This document shows positions 44,782 to 53,269 of a DNA stretch of 64,000 nucleotides, piece after piece (the first letter of the stretch is position 1; every line of letters begins with the position of its first letter). The notes beneath the pieces are model-generated. The model made no database searches and was not told where the DNA came from. It worked only from the letters and a program-made list of their open reading frames with translations. Where the stretch lies: assembly GCF_004006175.1 (NCBI RefSeq), contig NZ_CP033223.1, positions 46,567-110,566 of the forward strand. The letters run 5' to 3'. This DNA comes from Parasedimentitalea marina (GTDB lineage: Bacteria > Pseudomonadota > Alphaproteobacteria > Rhodobacterales > Rhodobacteraceae). The position numbers were made by a program, and so were the translations under genes.

Positions 44782-45675
44782 ATGCGCACTCCTTCTCAAT
44801 CCTCAGATGTTTCACCGGACCAATCTGTGTATCGTATTCTGCGTCCGCGGGTGGTGCCGCTGGACCAGATTCATAGCAGTGATTTGCCTCGTGACCGTCT
44901 GGATTTGCCGGGGCAGGCGGGCTCGGCCGAGATGCAGGCGCTCAAGGCGTCTTTGTCGCAACGGGGACAACGGGTACCGGTGACAGTCAGCCGGGACCAA
45001 CAGGGACGCTATCAACTGGTGTCAGGCTGGCGGCGGCTGACCGCGCTGCAACAATTGGCAGAAGAGCAGGGGCTTGCGGATCCGATGATCACCGCCCGCC
45101 TGACCGGGATAGGCGCGGCGCGGATGGAACTGTATATTGATATGGTCGAAAGCAATTTGCTGCATCAGGGTCTTAGCTTCGGCGAAATGGCCCAGTTGGC
45201 CCTGACCGCCTCTGCTGACCCGGCGCTGTCAGATCTGGGAGTAGGGGAGGTGGTCACCCGGTTGTACGGCGCACTGCCCAAGATGAAACGCTCATATATC
45301 CGCAGGTTCGTCTATCTGCTGCAGGTGCTTGGCGACGGCCTGCGGTTTCCCCATAAAATCTCCCGAAATCAGGGGGTTGCAGTGTCCAGGCAGTTGAGAA
45401 ATAATCCTGAAACAGCAGAGGATCTGCGTCAGTCCCTGTCCCAATGCCCCAACGAGACCACGCAAAGCGCTGTTTTCGCGCAATATTTATTATCGACGCG
45501 CGTGCGAACTCCGCAAAAAACACAGCCTGAGCGGCGGTTCCACCTGGGCAAAACGCATGTCACCGGGCGGATGGGCGAATGTGTGATCCGGCGGGATACT
45601 GACTTTTCACGCATCGACACCGCTGTTCTGTCCCGCGCGATCCAGGCATTTGAGCGGATTCTGCAAAACGGGTAA
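44782..45675 (+). CDS. Second ParB-like protein
   Basis: A 297-residue ParB-family protein, paralogous to the upstream ParB. Shared order: SAEMQALKASLSQRGQRVPVTV, YQLVSGWRRLTALQQL, MVESNLLHQGLSFGEMAQLAL, MKRSYIRRFVYLLQ, and C-terminal RDTDFSRIDTAVLSRAIQAFERIL matching KDFSTIDQRRLEGAIAAFFEVL of ParB. The ATG at 44782 is chosen because upstream residues lack similarity to ParB; an alternative in-frame start at 44659 would add 41. The ribosome site is weak. It follows parB by 187 bases. Role unknown: extra segregation factor, antagonist or regulator. Confidence 0.82.
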   Translation: MRTPSQSSDVSPDQSVYRILRPRVVPLDQIHSSDLPRDRLDLPGQAGSAEMQALKASLSQRGQRVPVTVSRDQQGRYQLVSGWRRLTALQQLAEEQGLADPMITARLTGIGAARMELYIDMVESNLLHQGLSFGEMAQLALTASADPALSDLGVGEVVTRLYGALPKMKRSYIRRFVYLLQVLGDGLRFPHKISRNQGVAVSRQLRNNPETAEDLRQSLSQCPNETTQSAVFAQYLLSTRVRTPQKTQPERRFHLGKTHVTGRMGECVIRRDTDFSRIDTAVLSRAIQAFERILQNG

Positions 45676-45690
45676 CCCATGGGTTACCCG
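45669..45690. repeat. 22-bp perfect palindrome at the end of the second parB
   Basis: Arms CGGGTAACCCA and TGGGTTACCCG meet without a spacer and overlap the gene's TAA. AAATATTTTA follows. As RNA it could fold into a terminator-like hairpin between convergent genes; as DNA it could be a protein site. Confidence 0.55.
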
Positions 45691-45717
45691 AAATATTTTA
45701 CAAGCAAGGGCAGGGGG

Positions 45718-46755
45718 TTAGTTCACCACGGAAAATTCGATGCGGCGATTTTTGGCCCGGTTCTGCACGGTGTTGTTCGGGACCAGCGGTTTGGTTTCAC
45801 CGTAACCGGCCACATTCATGCGGGATTCCGGGATGCCCTTATGTTCCAGATACTCCGCGACCGCATGGGCGCGTTGTTCGCTCAACCCCATGTTCCAGGC
45901 CGCTCTGCCCTGGCTGTCCGTATGGCCCGCAATTTCGATCACCAGACCGGGGCAGCGACTGACAACGTCATACAACGTATCCAACAATGCGGTTGAACTG
46001 GGCTCAAGCTTGGCCGCAGCAGGCGCAAAATTGATGCTGCCCGTGCGCGACAGGATTTCAAAACGGCCCACACAGGCAGTGCGGTCAAAATCGCCCTCGG
46101 CTTCCAAAGCTGTCGAGGCCGTAACAACAGTGGTGGTCACCGGCGGGGCCGAGCCGGGGGTTGTTCGATCAAAAGTCAGGTTCAGGCTGACAATCGCCAG
46201 CGGCGTGATCGCCACGCCTGCCGCTTCTTCCAGTTTTGCCCGTCCGGGCTCAAGGCCGAAATCCTTCGTCAGGATCGGGATCGGCTTGACCGTGGCGACG
46301 TTAATCCGGTCATTGGACAAAAGTGAAATGATGACAGGCGCCGAGAGATCAGCCTTAACTCCATGTAATGACAGCGAAAATGGTAATGTAATTTCCTTTC
46401 GACGCAGGGTCGTCAGGTCCTCTAATACGGCAGAGTCCAGTTGTGCGGTGACGACAGCCTGCGGGTGCAGGAATGTCTCGAAGAACAAAAACCGCATGCG
46501 AACATTGCGCAGATCCACTTTGGTATCCACTGAATCCAGCGAGATGGTCAGCACCGCTGTGCCGTCTTCACTGATTTGACCATTCACTGTGGCAAAACTA
46601 TTTGCTTCGGCGATATGGCCCTTCTTGATCGACATATAGGTGACATTCGATGCGGTCTGATCCAGTTGCCAGCCATTTTCAAAGGGGCTCTGTGCCAGCA
46701 GAAATCCGGGCCAGCAGATTAGAAACACCGCGGTGAGAGAAGATAATATCCGCAT
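45718..46755 (-). CDS. YceI-like and OmpA-C fusion protein
   Basis: A 345-residue secreted protein. Signal peptide 1-21 (FLICWPGFLLAQ). Residues of about 25-190 resemble the YceI lipid-binding barrel (NGWQLDQTASNVTYMSIKKGHIAE, DLRNVRMRFLFFE). Residues 225-345 form an OmpA-type peptidoglycan-binding domain (EIAGHTDSQGRAAWNMGLSEQRAHAVAEYL, GYGETKPLVPNN, NRRIEF). It would sit in the periplasm attached to the wall. It is divergent from the caspase-like gene and converges on the partition module, so it probably marks the edge of the envelope/T6SS island. Confidence 0.85.
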   Translation of the reverse strand: MRILSSLTAVFLICWPGFLLAQSPFENGWQLDQTASNVTYMSIKKGHIAEANSFATVNGQISEDGTAVLTISLDSVDTKVDLRNVRMRFLFFETFLHPQAVVTAQLDSAVLEDLTTLRRKEITLPFSLSLHGVKADLSAPVIISLLSNDRINVATVKPIPILTKDFGLEPGRAKLEEAAGVAITPLAIVSLNLTFDRTTPGSAPPVTTTVVTASTALEAEGDFDRTACVGRFEILSRTGSINFAPAAAKLEPSSTALLDTLYDVVSRCPGLVIEIAGHTDSQGRAAWNMGLSEQRAHAVAEYLEHKGIPESRMNVAGYGETKPLVPNNTVQNRAKNRRIEFSVVN

Positions 46756-46934
46756 GATGAGACCTCTTTTCTAAAATGTAGATCAACCTCTGACGAGAAA
46801 AGTCAGAGCACTATTTTAATTGTTCGCTCGTATACTAACAGGAAACTTGCGCCCCAAGGCAAGGAGCGCAATACTTTACCGATGAATTTCCGGCAACTTC
46901 TGTTGCCATTGAATATTTGCTTGGAGTTTTGAGC

Positions 46935-48413
46935 GTGAAACAAGTCTGGTGGATCTTTCGATTGTTGATCCTGTGTGGGGTTGTACCGCTTGTGTGGGGC
47001 AGCCGGGTCAGCGCCGAAGAGCGGCTGGCGCTGATCTTTGGCAATTCGGCTTACGGCTCTGTGGCGTCGTTGGACAATCCCGTGAACGATGCGCAATTGA
47101 TGGGCCAGTCTCTGACGCAGGTAGGGTTCAAAGTGACCCTGCTAATCGATGCGACCCAGATTGAAATGAAACGGGCCATTGCCCAGTTCGGCCGCGATCT
47201 GCGCGGGGCAGGCAGTGATGCAACCGGATTGTTCTATTACGCGGGTCATGGCGTGCAAAGCTTTGGCAACAACTACCTGCTGCCGGTTGATGTGTCTTTG
47301 TCAGATGCCGCCGATCTGGACTTGGTCGCGGTTGAGGCCCAGTCGGTCCTGCGCCAAATGGCCTCGGCGCGCAATCGCACCAATATTGTGATCCTGGACG
47401 CCTGTCGCAACAATCCGTTTAGCGACATATCCGAATTGAACGACAATGGACTGGCCGAAATGAAAGCGCCGACCGGCACCTTCCTGGCCTATGCCACGGC
47501 GCCCGGCAGCGTCGCTTTGGATGGGGTGGACAAAAACAGTCCCTTTACAAAGGCCGTGGTTGAACAGATCCTGACGCCGGGGCAACCGATTGAACAGCTG
47601 TTCAAGCAGGTGCGTCGTTCGGTGCTCAAGCAAAGTAACGGAATGCAGACACCCTGGGATGCCTCGTCCCTGGTCAGCGACTTTCGGTTTGTCGAGAAAC
47701 CGGATGAGCCGACCCCAGCTGAGGCCGATGAATTGCAAGTTTGGCAATCGGTTCAGGCGACGCGCGATCCGATACAATTGACCTTGTTCCTGCGGGGATA
47801 CCCCAACGGCGAATACGCCGATGCCGCGCGTCTTTTGTTGTCCGAAGTTATTGCCGCCGAGCTGGCCCCACCAGCCCAGGAAGCAGCTGTACCGCTCAGT
47901 GATGCAGAGAACCTGATGTTCCAGACGGCTCAAGTAGATGGCAGTCTGGCAGCCTATGAGGCCTATCTGCAAACCTACCCGGACGGAACCTATGCAGAAA
48001 TGGCCCGATCTGAAGTGATCGCCCTGAGCAAAGGGACAGCGGAGGACCCCCAAGCGGGACCAGAGGCGGAAAGAGAGGTTGAGGTTGAGCCCGAACAGAT
48101 ACCTGCGCAGCCTGAGTCAGGAACTATTACCTTTGCCAGTCCGCTAGAGTCGGGCCTAGGTGTTGTTGCTGGCAGGTCTCTGGCTGAATTGATCACCGGA
48201 TCACCAGCATTTCCACCCATCGAAGGCCTGCCCGAGGCTTATTGGAAAGATCAAACCTGTTCGAATTGCCACCAGTGGAATCAAGACCGGTTGTGTACGC
48301 AGGCGAATGCCTATCTTAACCTGACCATGCAGCGGTCGCTGACCAAGCAGCACCCGTTTGGCGGCGTTATGAAGCGCGCACTGAAAAGCTGGGCAACAGG
48401 CGGCTGCCAGTAA
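46935..48413 (+). CDS. Secreted caspase-like (peptidase C14) protein
   Basis: A 492-residue protein. Signal segment at 5-30 (FRLLILCGVVPLVWGSRVSA). The caspase-like p20 domain spans about 33-255: RLALIFGNSAYGSVASLDNP, catalytic H105 in YYAGHGVQ and C157 in LDACRNNPF. Two degenerate SEL/TPR-like segments follow (FLRGYPNGEYADAARL, YLQTYPDGTYAEMAR), then a Pro/Glu linker and a C-terminal cysteine-rich part with C442-x2-C445-H446. GTG at 46935 has GGAG 8 bases upstream; the TTG further upstream is less likely. Its proteolytic target is unknown. Confidence 0.85.
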   Translation: MKQVWWIFRLLILCGVVPLVWGSRVSAEERLALIFGNSAYGSVASLDNPVNDAQLMGQSLTQVGFKVTLLIDATQIEMKRAIAQFGRDLRGAGSDATGLFYYAGHGVQSFGNNYLLPVDVSLSDAADLDLVAVEAQSVLRQMASARNRTNIVILDACRNNPFSDISELNDNGLAEMKAPTGTFLAYATAPGSVALDGVDKNSPFTKAVVEQILTPGQPIEQLFKQVRRSVLKQSNGMQTPWDASSLVSDFRFVEKPDEPTPAEADELQVWQSVQATRDPIQLTLFLRGYPNGEYADAARLLLSEVIAAELAPPAQEAAVPLSDAENLMFQTAQVDGSLAAYEAYLQTYPDGTYAEMARSEVIALSKGTAEDPQAGPEAEREVEVEPEQIPAQPESGTITFASPLESGLGVVAGRSLAELITGSPAFPPIEGLPEAYWKDQTCSNCHQWNQDRLCTQANAYLNLTMQRSLTKQHPFGGVMKRALKSWATGGCQ

Positions 48414-48745
48414 GACGTCACTGTTTTTGCCGCACTCGAAATACTCCCGCCCGTCGTTGGCCTTCTGACGAAGGCGCGCCTCCCGTTGGGCGTGGCACCG
48501 CGTTTACGCGGTGCCACGCCCAAGGCCGCCAAGGGGGATCAGCGCAGCTGGTGCACCTGCGGGCACGGGAGAATTTGGCGAACCGTAAGGCTTACGATTT
48601 CAAGACAGTCGCATTTTCTGGTCAGCCAAAGATTGATGTAAGTCCGATGTAGACGACACATCCAGGAAATGGGCGAAAACCGGATGATGGATAATTCGAT
48701 TTCAGCATATTTGTCTTGTTGGCTCTGTTAGGACCCGTGCCGCCC
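48414..48745. repeat. Gene-free 332 bp with strong hairpin and AATACTCCCGCC core
   Basis: No gene recognised. AAATACTCCCGCC (48439-48451) repeats the element seen after gcvH. TTGGGCGTGGCACCGCG (48486-48502) and CGCGGTGCCACGCCCAA (48507-48523) are perfect 17-base arms with a 4-base centre, and could terminate the caspase transcript or be a mobile-type palindrome. The rest to 48745 holds nothing I can name. Confidence 0.6.
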
Positions 48746-50365
48746 TTACTGCTCTGTCGTGGACATAAAGAAATACACCCACTCGCCTTTGAAGTCCGGG
48801 TATGTTGCGCGAGCCTCAGTGACGCGGTCTGTCAGCCAGCTCAGATATTCAGCAGCATCTTCACTCAGCGGGCGTAACCCGTGATACAGCGGATGTGAGG
48901 CGGCAAAGGCCACTGCGATTTCCTGACCGTAGGGAGGGCCAACGGTGATTTGCAGGCCGGTATCGCCGGCCGCTTTGGCGCCCACCCGCATTCGGCTTTG
49001 GGCTGGGGTCAGGACCAAAGGTACTGCCTGGTTGGGGGAGAGGTGCACCGCCGCACCGCCTGCATCGAAATAGTCGACGTAGATATAGGCGTCATAGTCT
49101 GGCGCAGTGAGATCAAAAAACATCCGCTCGCCGCCAGTGTAATCCAGCACGCGGACGTGGGTGTCGGCGCCAATCAGCAGGGGATTGGTGATCTGGTCCG
49201 TGCTTTGTGGCAGCCCGACATTTGAAATCCCCGCCAACGCGCCACATTGTGGTCGCGGCAGCAGCTTCATCTGGTCCGAAACCTGAATATCCGCGCCCAT
49301 TTGCGCCTGTAAGGCCGCGAGTACCGGGGCGCGCAGCCCGGCCTCGGGCAAGTGACCGCGCAGGTTTAACGTGGCGGTTTCGGGGTCAAACATGACCTGC
49401 AGCCGCGAACAGGGCACGGCGGCCAGAATACCGCCCACGCCATCGCGCAAAGTGTCGCCTGTGGTGGCAATATCACCGGGTCTCATGAAGCTTTGGAAGG
49501 CGGCCAGTGAAACCGGGTCGGCCTGCCCCGCGTCTGCACCAGAGAAGGCCAGCGCAGCTTTGATATAGGGCACGTCTGGGTCTGACAGAGCTGCCTTGAC
49601 CGGGGCTGGTGGCTGTTCGGCCACTGCGGTTGTGGCGGGAGCCTGCTCTGGGCTGGACGGGCTTTCGGGTTGGGCCAATGCCACCGGGCGGGGATCAGCG
49701 ACCAGCTGAGCGGCTTTGTTTGGTGTGGCAAGTGCCTCGGTTAGGTCCGAGGGCTGTGGGGGCTGTTGCGGGGTTGGCGTGCTGCTGGTGGGCGCAGCAA
49801 CAATGGGCTGTGCAGCCGGGACCAGTGTGGCGGTGGTACTGGGCTGCACCGAAGCGGCGGGTAGGGACGCTGGGGCAGGGCTGCTTGCTGCTGTGGTCTG
49901 CAAGTCTGGTAAGGCTGCAATCTTGGCTGCTGCGACGGGCGCGACGGCGGCGGTCACGGGTGCGGATAGGACCGGGCGTGGGGCCATTGACTTGGCAACT
50001 GTTTCCAGTGGCATGGCCTGCGGTGACGGCTGCTGTTTTGCAGTGAGCGCAGTGCTGTCAGGAGAAGTTTGAGCAAGTGGAGAGGCTTTTGGTGTAAGGC
50101 TCTGGGCCGTTGATTGCGGCACGGCGCCCGCTGCAATACCTTCGCCGCGCGCTTGGCTTTGTGCGGCGGGATCAGATTGGGGCGCTTGCGGTTCGGCCTC
50201 GGTGCGGGGCACGCGATACGCCTGCAACTGCAACTCACTTTGAGGGCTGGGTTGCTGTTCCACCTGATCGGGTTGCAAAGACCAAATCAGCGCGGCGGCA
50301 AACCCCAGATGTGCCAGTCCTGAACCGAGCACGCCTCCAAACCATATGGCCGGGTGTCGTGTCAT
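48746..50365 (-). CDS. TonB-like periplasmic protein with DUF4384-like C terminus
   Basis: A 539-residue protein. One N-terminal membrane anchor (residues 8-29, GGVLGSGLAHLGFAAALIWSL) is followed by about 230 residues rich in Pro, Ala, Gln and Ser, suggesting a periplasm-spanning arm as in TonB/TolA. Residues of about 260-390 contain a BON-like or OmpA-lytic segment (LRDGVGGILAAVPCSRLQVMF), and the C-terminal 130 residues resemble DUF4384 (YIYVDYFDAGGAAVHLSPNQ, VGPPYGQEIAVAFAASHPLY). DUF4384 is known to accompany caspase-like proteins. Start overlaps the ExbD gene (ATGA). Confidence 0.7.
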   Translation of the reverse strand: MTRHPAIWFGGVLGSGLAHLGFAAALIWSLQPDQVEQQPSPQSELQLQAYRVPRTEAEPQAPQSDPAAQSQARGEGIAAGAVPQSTAQSLTPKASPLAQTSPDSTALTAKQQPSPQAMPLETVAKSMAPRPVLSAPVTAAVAPVAAAKIAALPDLQTTAASSPAPASLPAASVQPSTTATLVPAAQPIVAAPTSSTPTPQQPPQPSDLTEALATPNKAAQLVADPRPVALAQPESPSSPEQAPATTAVAEQPPAPVKAALSDPDVPYIKAALAFSGADAGQADPVSLAAFQSFMRPGDIATTGDTLRDGVGGILAAVPCSRLQVMFDPETATLNLRGHLPEAGLRAPVLAALQAQMGADIQVSDQMKLLPRPQCGALAGISNVGLPQSTDQITNPLLIGADTHVRVLDYTGGERMFFDLTAPDYDAYIYVDYFDAGGAAVHLSPNQAVPLVLTPAQSRMRVGAKAAGDTGLQITVGPPYGQEIAVAFAASHPLYHGLRPLSEDAAEYLSWLTDRVTEARATYPDFKGEWVYFFMSTTEQ

Positions 50366-50769
50366 TCGTCGCGCTCAGGCGTGACCACCAGCACCACATC
50401 GCGCAGGCCTAGGGCCTCGGCGCGTGTGACATAGGGCAGAACATGGCGCAATTCGGCGGTGCGATGAGCGTTGATGCGCAGGCGCAACGCGGGCTGGCGT
50501 TCCAATTCGGCAGACAGTGCCGCATCCAGATCCGCGACACTGATGTCATCGCCGTCCAGTGCCAGGGCGCCATCGGCGGCTATGGCCAGCGTGATCCCGC
50601 CGGCGGGCATGTCGCGCCCGGTTTGGGCAACGGGGGGGCGGACCTCAAACGGGGCGGTGGCATCCATGCGTCCGATCAGCATGAAGAACACCAGCAGGAA
50701 AAACACCACGTCGATCAGTGCCACGATGGTTTCCGACTGTGTGGCGCGCTTGGGGCGGGTTAGTTTCAT
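50362..50769 (-). CDS. ExbD/TolR-family protein (second copy)
   Basis: A 135-residue protein with one transmembrane helix at about 18-37 (IVALIDVVFFLLVFFMLIG) containing the conserved proton-path Asp in LIDVVFFLL, then a periplasmic ExbD fold (DGALALDGDDISVADLDAAL). Coupled by overlap to the preceding ExbD and the following DUF4384-like gene. It would form the motor's stator partner with ExbB. Confidence 0.88.
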   Translation of the reverse strand: MKLTRPKRATQSETIVALIDVVFFLLVFFMLIGRMDATAPFEVRPPVAQTGRDMPAGGITLAIAADGALALDGDDISVADLDAALSAELERQPALRLRINAHRTAELRHVLPYVTRAEALGLRDVVLVVTPERDE

Positions 50770-51179
50770 GGTCGCGCCTCAAGCCGCAGCACCCGCAGGC
50801 GCTGCACCCCAGCCAGAGTGGCGGCGTCCATCACCGAAATCAGCGATTGGGTTGGCGCCGCACCCGAGGGCAGGATCAAGACCTGCATCAGCGGCTCTTC
50901 GGCCAGTTCCAGGGTCAGACGCTGACCCAAAGCGGTCGGATCAAGCGCGATACCCTGCAAGACCATCGCGCCATCGGCCCCAATGCGGATCATCAGGGTT
51001 GCCTCAGGCGCTGATGAGGCCTGCACCGTGCCATCCTCGGAGGGGCGCACTGCGGGGATCATGTCAAGGTTCAGATAGGTCGACGTGACCATGAAGAACA
51101 CCAACAGGATCAACATCACGTCGATCATCGGCACCAGCGAGATAAGCGGGCCGGACTGGGCGTGCCGCCTGAGGTTCAT
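50766..51179 (-). CDS. ExbD/TolR-family protein (first copy)
   Basis: A 137-residue protein. The membrane helix at about 14-33 reads ISLVPMIDVMLILLVFFMV, including the essential Asp. A periplasmic domain follows (MIRIGADGAMVLQGIALDPTALGQRL). It lies 12 bases after the ExbB gene and overlaps the second ExbD gene. Two different ExbD subunits in one operon occur in some Exb/Tol/Agl-type systems. Confidence 0.9.
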   Translation of the reverse strand: MNLRRHAQSGPLISLVPMIDVMLILLVFFMVTSTYLNLDMIPAVRPSEDGTVQASSAPEATLMIRIGADGAMVLQGIALDPTALGQRLTLELAEEPLMQVLILPSGAAPTQSLISVMDAATLAGVQRLRVLRLEARP

Positions 51180-51191
51180 AGGCCGCCTCCG

Positions 51192-51809
51192 CTAACGGGT
51201 TTCATTGACCAGCAACAACCGGCCAACGGCGCTTTCGATCTGTTGCGCGGCACCATCGATACGGGCGGCATACAGACCAGCGGCGATGGCAGCCGGAATG
51301 GCCACCAGTAACCCAGCTGCGGTGGTCAGCAACGCCTGCCAGATACCACCTGCCAGCACCGATGCATTGGCCGCGCCCTGTGCCAGTTCCAACTCCTGGA
51401 ACGATTGGATCATCCCCAGCACCGTGCCCAGCAATCCCAGCAAGGGCGATACCATCGCGATCAGTTCCAGCAGCCGGATCAGGCTGTTCATCTGCATGAC
51501 TTCGGCGTTGCCACGGCGCATCAGCTCTCCCTCTAGCCGGGGACCACTCAGACCCTCGGTCAGGGCCTGCATGGCGTAACTCATCACCCGGTCCGCAGGT
51601 GCTCGGCCATCAGACATCGCCGATATTGCCTTTTGCGGCTCGCCTGCCTGCCAGAACTCCAAGGCCCGATCGCGGCGCTCCTCACCGGATCGCACCCGCC
51701 ATAACTGCGCCAGTTTGACCCCGATCAGAGACAGTGAAAAGACGGACATCACCGCCAGCAACATAATCACCGGACCGCCGGTGATCAGCATTTCCCAGAT
51801 GGCTGTCAT
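51192..51809 (-). CDS. ExbB/TolQ/MotA-family proton channel protein
   Basis: A 205-residue inner-membrane protein with three helices: about 15-35, 110-130 and 150-175. The family signature GLLGTVLGMIQSFQELELA and LLTTAAGLLVAIPAAIA are clear. It uses proton-motive force to drive the ExbD/TonB-like partners encoded next to it. First structural gene of the minus-strand group after the small unknown gene. Confidence 0.93.
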   Translation of the reverse strand: MTAIWEMLITGGPVIMLLAVMSVFSLSLIGVKLAQLWRVRSGEERRDRALEFWQAGEPQKAISAMSDGRAPADRVMSYAMQALTEGLSGPRLEGELMRRGNAEVMQMNSLIRLLELIAMVSPLLGLLGTVLGMIQSFQELELAQGAANASVLAGGIWQALLTTAAGLLVAIPAAIAAGLYAARIDGAAQQIESAVGRLLLVNETR

Positions 51810-51811
51810 CG

Positions 51812-52231
51812 CTATTTCACCAGCTGCGCAGAGGTCTTCGAGCCCAGATCAAGGATCGGAAAACAATCCATCTGTTCCTCGTTCTGCGGTTGGCACGAGG
51901 TCACGTCATGCAGCAGAATTTCCGAAATATTGCCACAGGAAATCTCGGGGATCTCGAATAGCTTCAATGTTGTGCGCTGCACTGGCAGCGGTGCGGCATC
52001 GATTGACAGCAACCGGTCAATCACACCCTGGCCATCCAGAATGGCCAGCGACATTTCAAACCCGGCAAAGCTCTTCTCGGTTTGGTTTCGAAACAGAAAA
52101 AACGCCCGGCATCCGCCGCCGTCAATCTCTTCTACCTTGTTCAATTCGACCTTTAACTGGCCGGTTTCCGCATGCCCGATCAAAGGCATCGCTGCTAGCA
52201 ATACTGCAGCCCCCATGGATTTAAAATTCAT
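51812..52231 (-). CDS. Small secreted protein of unknown function
   Basis: A 139-residue protein. Signal peptide 1-21 (MGAAVLLAAMPLIGHAE). The mature part has four cysteines (C41, C97, C112, C121 region), suggesting disulphides, and beta-rich character (LKVELNKVEEIDGGGCRAFFLFRNQ). I do not recognise the family. It ends 2 bases before the ExbB start, so it is in the same operon and probably works in the periplasm with the Exb group. Confidence 0.75.
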   Translation of the reverse strand: MNFKSMGAAVLLAAMPLIGHAETGQLKVELNKVEEIDGGGCRAFFLFRNQTEKSFAGFEMSLAILDGQGVIDRLLSIDAAPLPVQRTTLKLFEIPEISCGNISEILLHDVTSCQPQNEEQMDCFPILDLGSKTSAQLVK

Positions 52232-52254
52232 CTGTGTCTCCGTTGTTAGTGTGC

Positions 52255-53094
52255 TCAGCCGAGTGTCATCAGTGCCTTTTCTATTTTATCCATCACCTTA
52301 TTGGCGCCTTCCAGATCGCGGGATTTCAAAAGCTTGGCCGCCTCGTGGACTGCGCGATCCAGTTTTGAGCGTGCCGCGCCGGGGCTGCGTTCAACATTGG
52401 CACGCAGGGCTTGTGCCCGTTTGACACCGGCATCCATCGACATTTTATCCCGGCTTACCTGCGCTTTGACCTGGGTCAGTTCTTCGCTTTCGACCGTCTG
52501 GCCGATCTTGGCCAGGGTCATTTCGATCATCGAGACCAGTGTTTCAGCCTCTTGCAACCTGCCGTCATTGACCTGTTGGACAGATTTGGCCAGGGCGCGT
52601 TTCAGCTTTATTTCCAAAGGACCCGGCGCCAGTGCAATGCGCGGGCGGATGTCCTTTAAGCGCTGAACCAGATCCTGGGCACCGCTACCTTCAGGTGGGG
52701 CCAAATCGGCGACCTTATCATCACTGACCACGGCGTCAGAGCCCTCGGGTTTGAGACTGTCCAGCAGGTTACCGCCCTTGTCGAAGAACAGCACGTTGAC
52801 CTTGGGCTGGTTCTTGCGCAGGAACTTTTTCAGCTGTCCCGTAACCTTGGCCGAGACCTTTTCGCAGATCATTTCCATTTGATCCGACCGCACTACAAAG
52901 GTGCCCCAAGTCATCGGCGGCTCACCTCCGGCTTTTTTCAACGGCACGCTAAGGGCTTCGGGTTTTTTGCCCGGTTCGATCATCAGCAGAGGATCGTTTT
53001 TCTTGTCGTGACAAAAGCCAAAACACATTCGTTTGCGGGTGCCCTGGCGCACCATAGACTTAACATCTTCCCCAGGAATACGGGTCGCGACCAT
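52255..53094 (-). CDS. Protein of unknown function, T6SS-adjacent
   Basis: A 279-residue protein, not recognised. No signal peptide with the chosen start. The N-terminal half contains KRMCFGFCHDKKNDPLLMIEP (two Cys) and KKFLRKNQPKVNVLFFDKGGNLLDSL; the C-terminal half is long, charged and helical, likely coiled coil (AETLVSMIEMTLAKIGQTVESEEL, KLLKSRDLEGANKVMDKIEKALM). Start 53094 is preferred because the extension to 53250 runs through the tssA promoter region. Divergent from tssA with 175 bases between, so shared regulation is plausible. Confidence 0.72.
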   Translation of the reverse strand: MVATRIPGEDVKSMVRQGTRKRMCFGFCHDKKNDPLLMIEPGKKPEALSVPLKKAGGEPPMTWGTFVVRSDQMEMICEKVSAKVTGQLKKFLRKNQPKVNVLFFDKGGNLLDSLKPEGSDAVVSDDKVADLAPPEGSGAQDLVQRLKDIRPRIALAPGPLEIKLKRALAKSVQQVNDGRLQEAETLVSMIEMTLAKIGQTVESEELTQVKAQVSRDKMSMDAGVKRAQALRANVERSPGAARSKLDRAVHEAAKLLKSRDLEGANKVMDKIEKALMTLG

Positions 53095-53269
53095 ATCTAG
53101 GCACCTACAAAAACTGTGAAACCAATTGACTTTAAGAAAACGATAAGGCTCACTTGTGGTCAAGTTATTGTTTATAGTTTCGCATTCCGGACCCCCTAAC
53201 GGCGCCGCAAGCCAGCTCCGAAATGTGGTGGTATGGGTAAGGAAGACCAAATTTCAGGAGGTCGATCAT

